64,000 nt of DNA from Ceratotherium simum simum (Eukaryota > Chordata > Mammalia > Perissodactyla > Rhinocerotidae). Where the stretch lies: the NCBI RefSeq assembly GCF_000283155.1, contig NW_004454224.1:8776702-8840701 (forward strand), read 5' to 3'. The notes under the pieces are model-generated. The model was given only the letters and a program-made list of their open reading frames with translations, made no database searches and was not told where the DNA came from. The position numbers and the translations under genes were made by a program. Of this stretch, positions 63,248 to 64,000 are shown one piece after another (position 1 is the stretch's first letter; each line of letters starts with the position of its first letter).

Positions 63248-63401
63248 TTTGAGCCACTCCGAGTTCCGCCCATAGAGGGCAGCAGTGAGGCCTTGGGGAG
63301 GCAGGACCTTTGGCAACCTCGGCCACTGGCCACGGCACCTGCTGCCCTCCAGCAGGAGGGAGTCCACAAGTCCCCTCCATCCGGCCTGCCCCTGCCTTGG
63401 C
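63248..63401 (-). other. candidate minus-strand internal exon
   Basis: Acceptor CACCCTGCGTCCTCCAG and donor AAA|GTAAGGA bound 154 bases with one plausible frame of 51 codons ending GLTAALYGRNSEWLK. It joins in frame to 62628-62891 across a 356-base intron. No start exon was found upstream within the window and the product is not recognised. Confidence 0.22.
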
Positions 63402-63504
63402 CTGGAGGACGCAGGGTGGGGTTGACCCAAAGCCGCAATCCAAAGCCCTGCTCCTGCTGGCCCTCGGACAACGTCTGTTCTGGCTTCTAGTTCAGCCCCC
63501 TTGG

Positions 63505-63570
63505 TGGTGTGGCCTGTGGAGCCCAGAGACGGGCAGTGAGGGCCCCAAGGTCACAGAGCAGGCCGTGAGC
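63505..63570 (-). mobile_element. diverged MIR, antisense
   Basis: TGTGGAGCCCAGAGACGGGC then CCCCAAGGTCACAGAGCAGG. Confidence 0.6.
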
Positions 63571-63744
63571 CCTCCTTCCTCCTCACTCCCGCCGTGGGAA
63601 CCGGCATGGCTGGGCCTGGTGGGGGGCAGGGTCCTGCCTGGGGGGCGGGGCCTCCTCCTCCCGGGCTCCCCGAGGGCCAGGAGGGAGGGCTCGCGCCTGC
63701 CCAAACACAAATCCCCGGCAACCTCTAGCGGCGGCGTCCCAGGC

Positions 63745-63960
63745 AGGGCAGGGAAGCCCCAATTCATTACCAAGATGGAAAATGACACTTGCCCGCGCGC
63801 CTCCCCGGGAGAGGGGCTGATTTATGACTGCGCCAGGGCCCGGGACATCCGTCAGCGCGGCGCGGCGCGCACGCCGTCTGCGGGGGCATTAATAGCCGTG
63901 TTATTAGCCACCGGCGTGAAAGATGCCCTGCGGATCGGCTATTTGCTGTTATTTATTATA
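63745..63960. promoter_or_regulatory. TAAT-rich islands inside the CpG island
   Basis: CCCAATTCATTACCAAGATG, GCTGATTTATGACTGCGCC, GGGGCATTAATAGCCGTGTT, ATTAGCCACCGGCGTG and TTTGCTGTTATTTATTATAA. AT-rich homeodomain-type words alternate with CpG-rich DNA, a pattern common at developmental gene promoters. Confidence 0.5.
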
Positions 63961-63964
63961 AAGG
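63957..63964 (+). promoter_or_regulatory. TATA-like box
   Basis: TATAAAGG followed at once by GCGCGCC and CpG-rich DNA. A start site would fall around 63985-63990, with the transcript leaving the window to the right. Core-promoter prediction only. Confidence 0.35.
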
Positions 63965-64000
63965 CGCGCCAGCCGGCAGCGGGGCCGCGAGGCGGCGGGA

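Larger units (their letters stand above)
122..64000 (+). other. presumed long intron; no supported coding exon
   Basis: Apart from two weak exon candidates near the right end, I found no run of sequence with convincing splice sites plus a plausible protein reading. Open frames throughout lack domains or follow simple repeats and old transposons. The interval holds old repeats, AT-rich islands and GC-rich unique DNA. If the first exon is real, this is intron 1 sequence, possibly continuing past the window. Confidence 0.4.
63600..64000. promoter_or_regulatory. CpG-rich right edge
   Basis: CpG density rises strongly, especially 63805-63885 (GTCAGCGCGGCGCGGCGCGC) and 63962-64000, and the island runs off the window. 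Promoter or bivalent regulatory region likely. Confidence 0.6.

Overview
The window is mammalian nuclear DNA, very probably from a perissodactyl (horse, ass, zebra, rhinoceros or tapir). The diagnostic evidence is three tRNA-derived SINEs of the equine repetitive element (ERE) type, at 31088-31304, 37529-37729 and 59980-60296. Each carries the family's GGGCCGGCC head, and each is bounded by a recognisable 13-16 bp target-site duplication. The rest of the repeat content is the old layer common to placental mammals: dozens of eroded MIR and L2 copies, one 5'-truncated L1 fragment, one Tigger-like MITE and one palindromic MITE. No retroviral sequence was recognised. There are no bacterial genes, operons, CRISPR arrays or ribosome-binding sites. 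Nearly all long open frames are by-products of high GC content.

Layout. The left edge (1-600) is a CpG island holding what looks like the 3' part of a first exon, ending in a near-ideal splice donor at 121/122. The following 64 kb is best read as the start of a long intron of a plus-strand gene whose identity I cannot establish. Against the GC-rich background stand about thirty short AT-rich islands (about 50-250 bp), full of TAAT/ATTA, TTTATT and GATA-like words and free of recognisable repeat. They recur at roughly 1-5 kb spacing, for example at 5.2, 9.1, 12.8, 14.7, 21.5, 22.5, 24.9, 28.1, 30.7, 32.5, 38.7, 46.5, 49.9, 54.3, 57.5, 61.3 and 63.8 kb. This pattern resembles the enhancer-laden introns of developmental transcription-factor genes, but conservation cannot be tested here.

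Possible internal promoters are a CpG island with two CCAAT boxes (21225-21470), a CpG-rich segment with POU- and NRF1-like words (22305-22470), and the right edge (63745-64000), where a TATA-like word leads into CpG-rich sequence. CTCF-like motifs point rightward near 5.0, 6.9 and 15.6 kb and leftward at 63.1 kb, so a loop across the interval is conceivable.

The strongest structural oddities are an exact 38-bp duplication 1.6 kb apart (58913-58950 and 60550-60587), a 19-bp word shared by two AT-rich islands (22963 and 24894), a 0.6-kb GGAT/GATG array growing from an L2 tail (58033-58625), and several nested insertions that give relative ages. Two weak candidates for spliced exons lie near 62-63.4 kb. 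No complete protein-coding gene can be supported.
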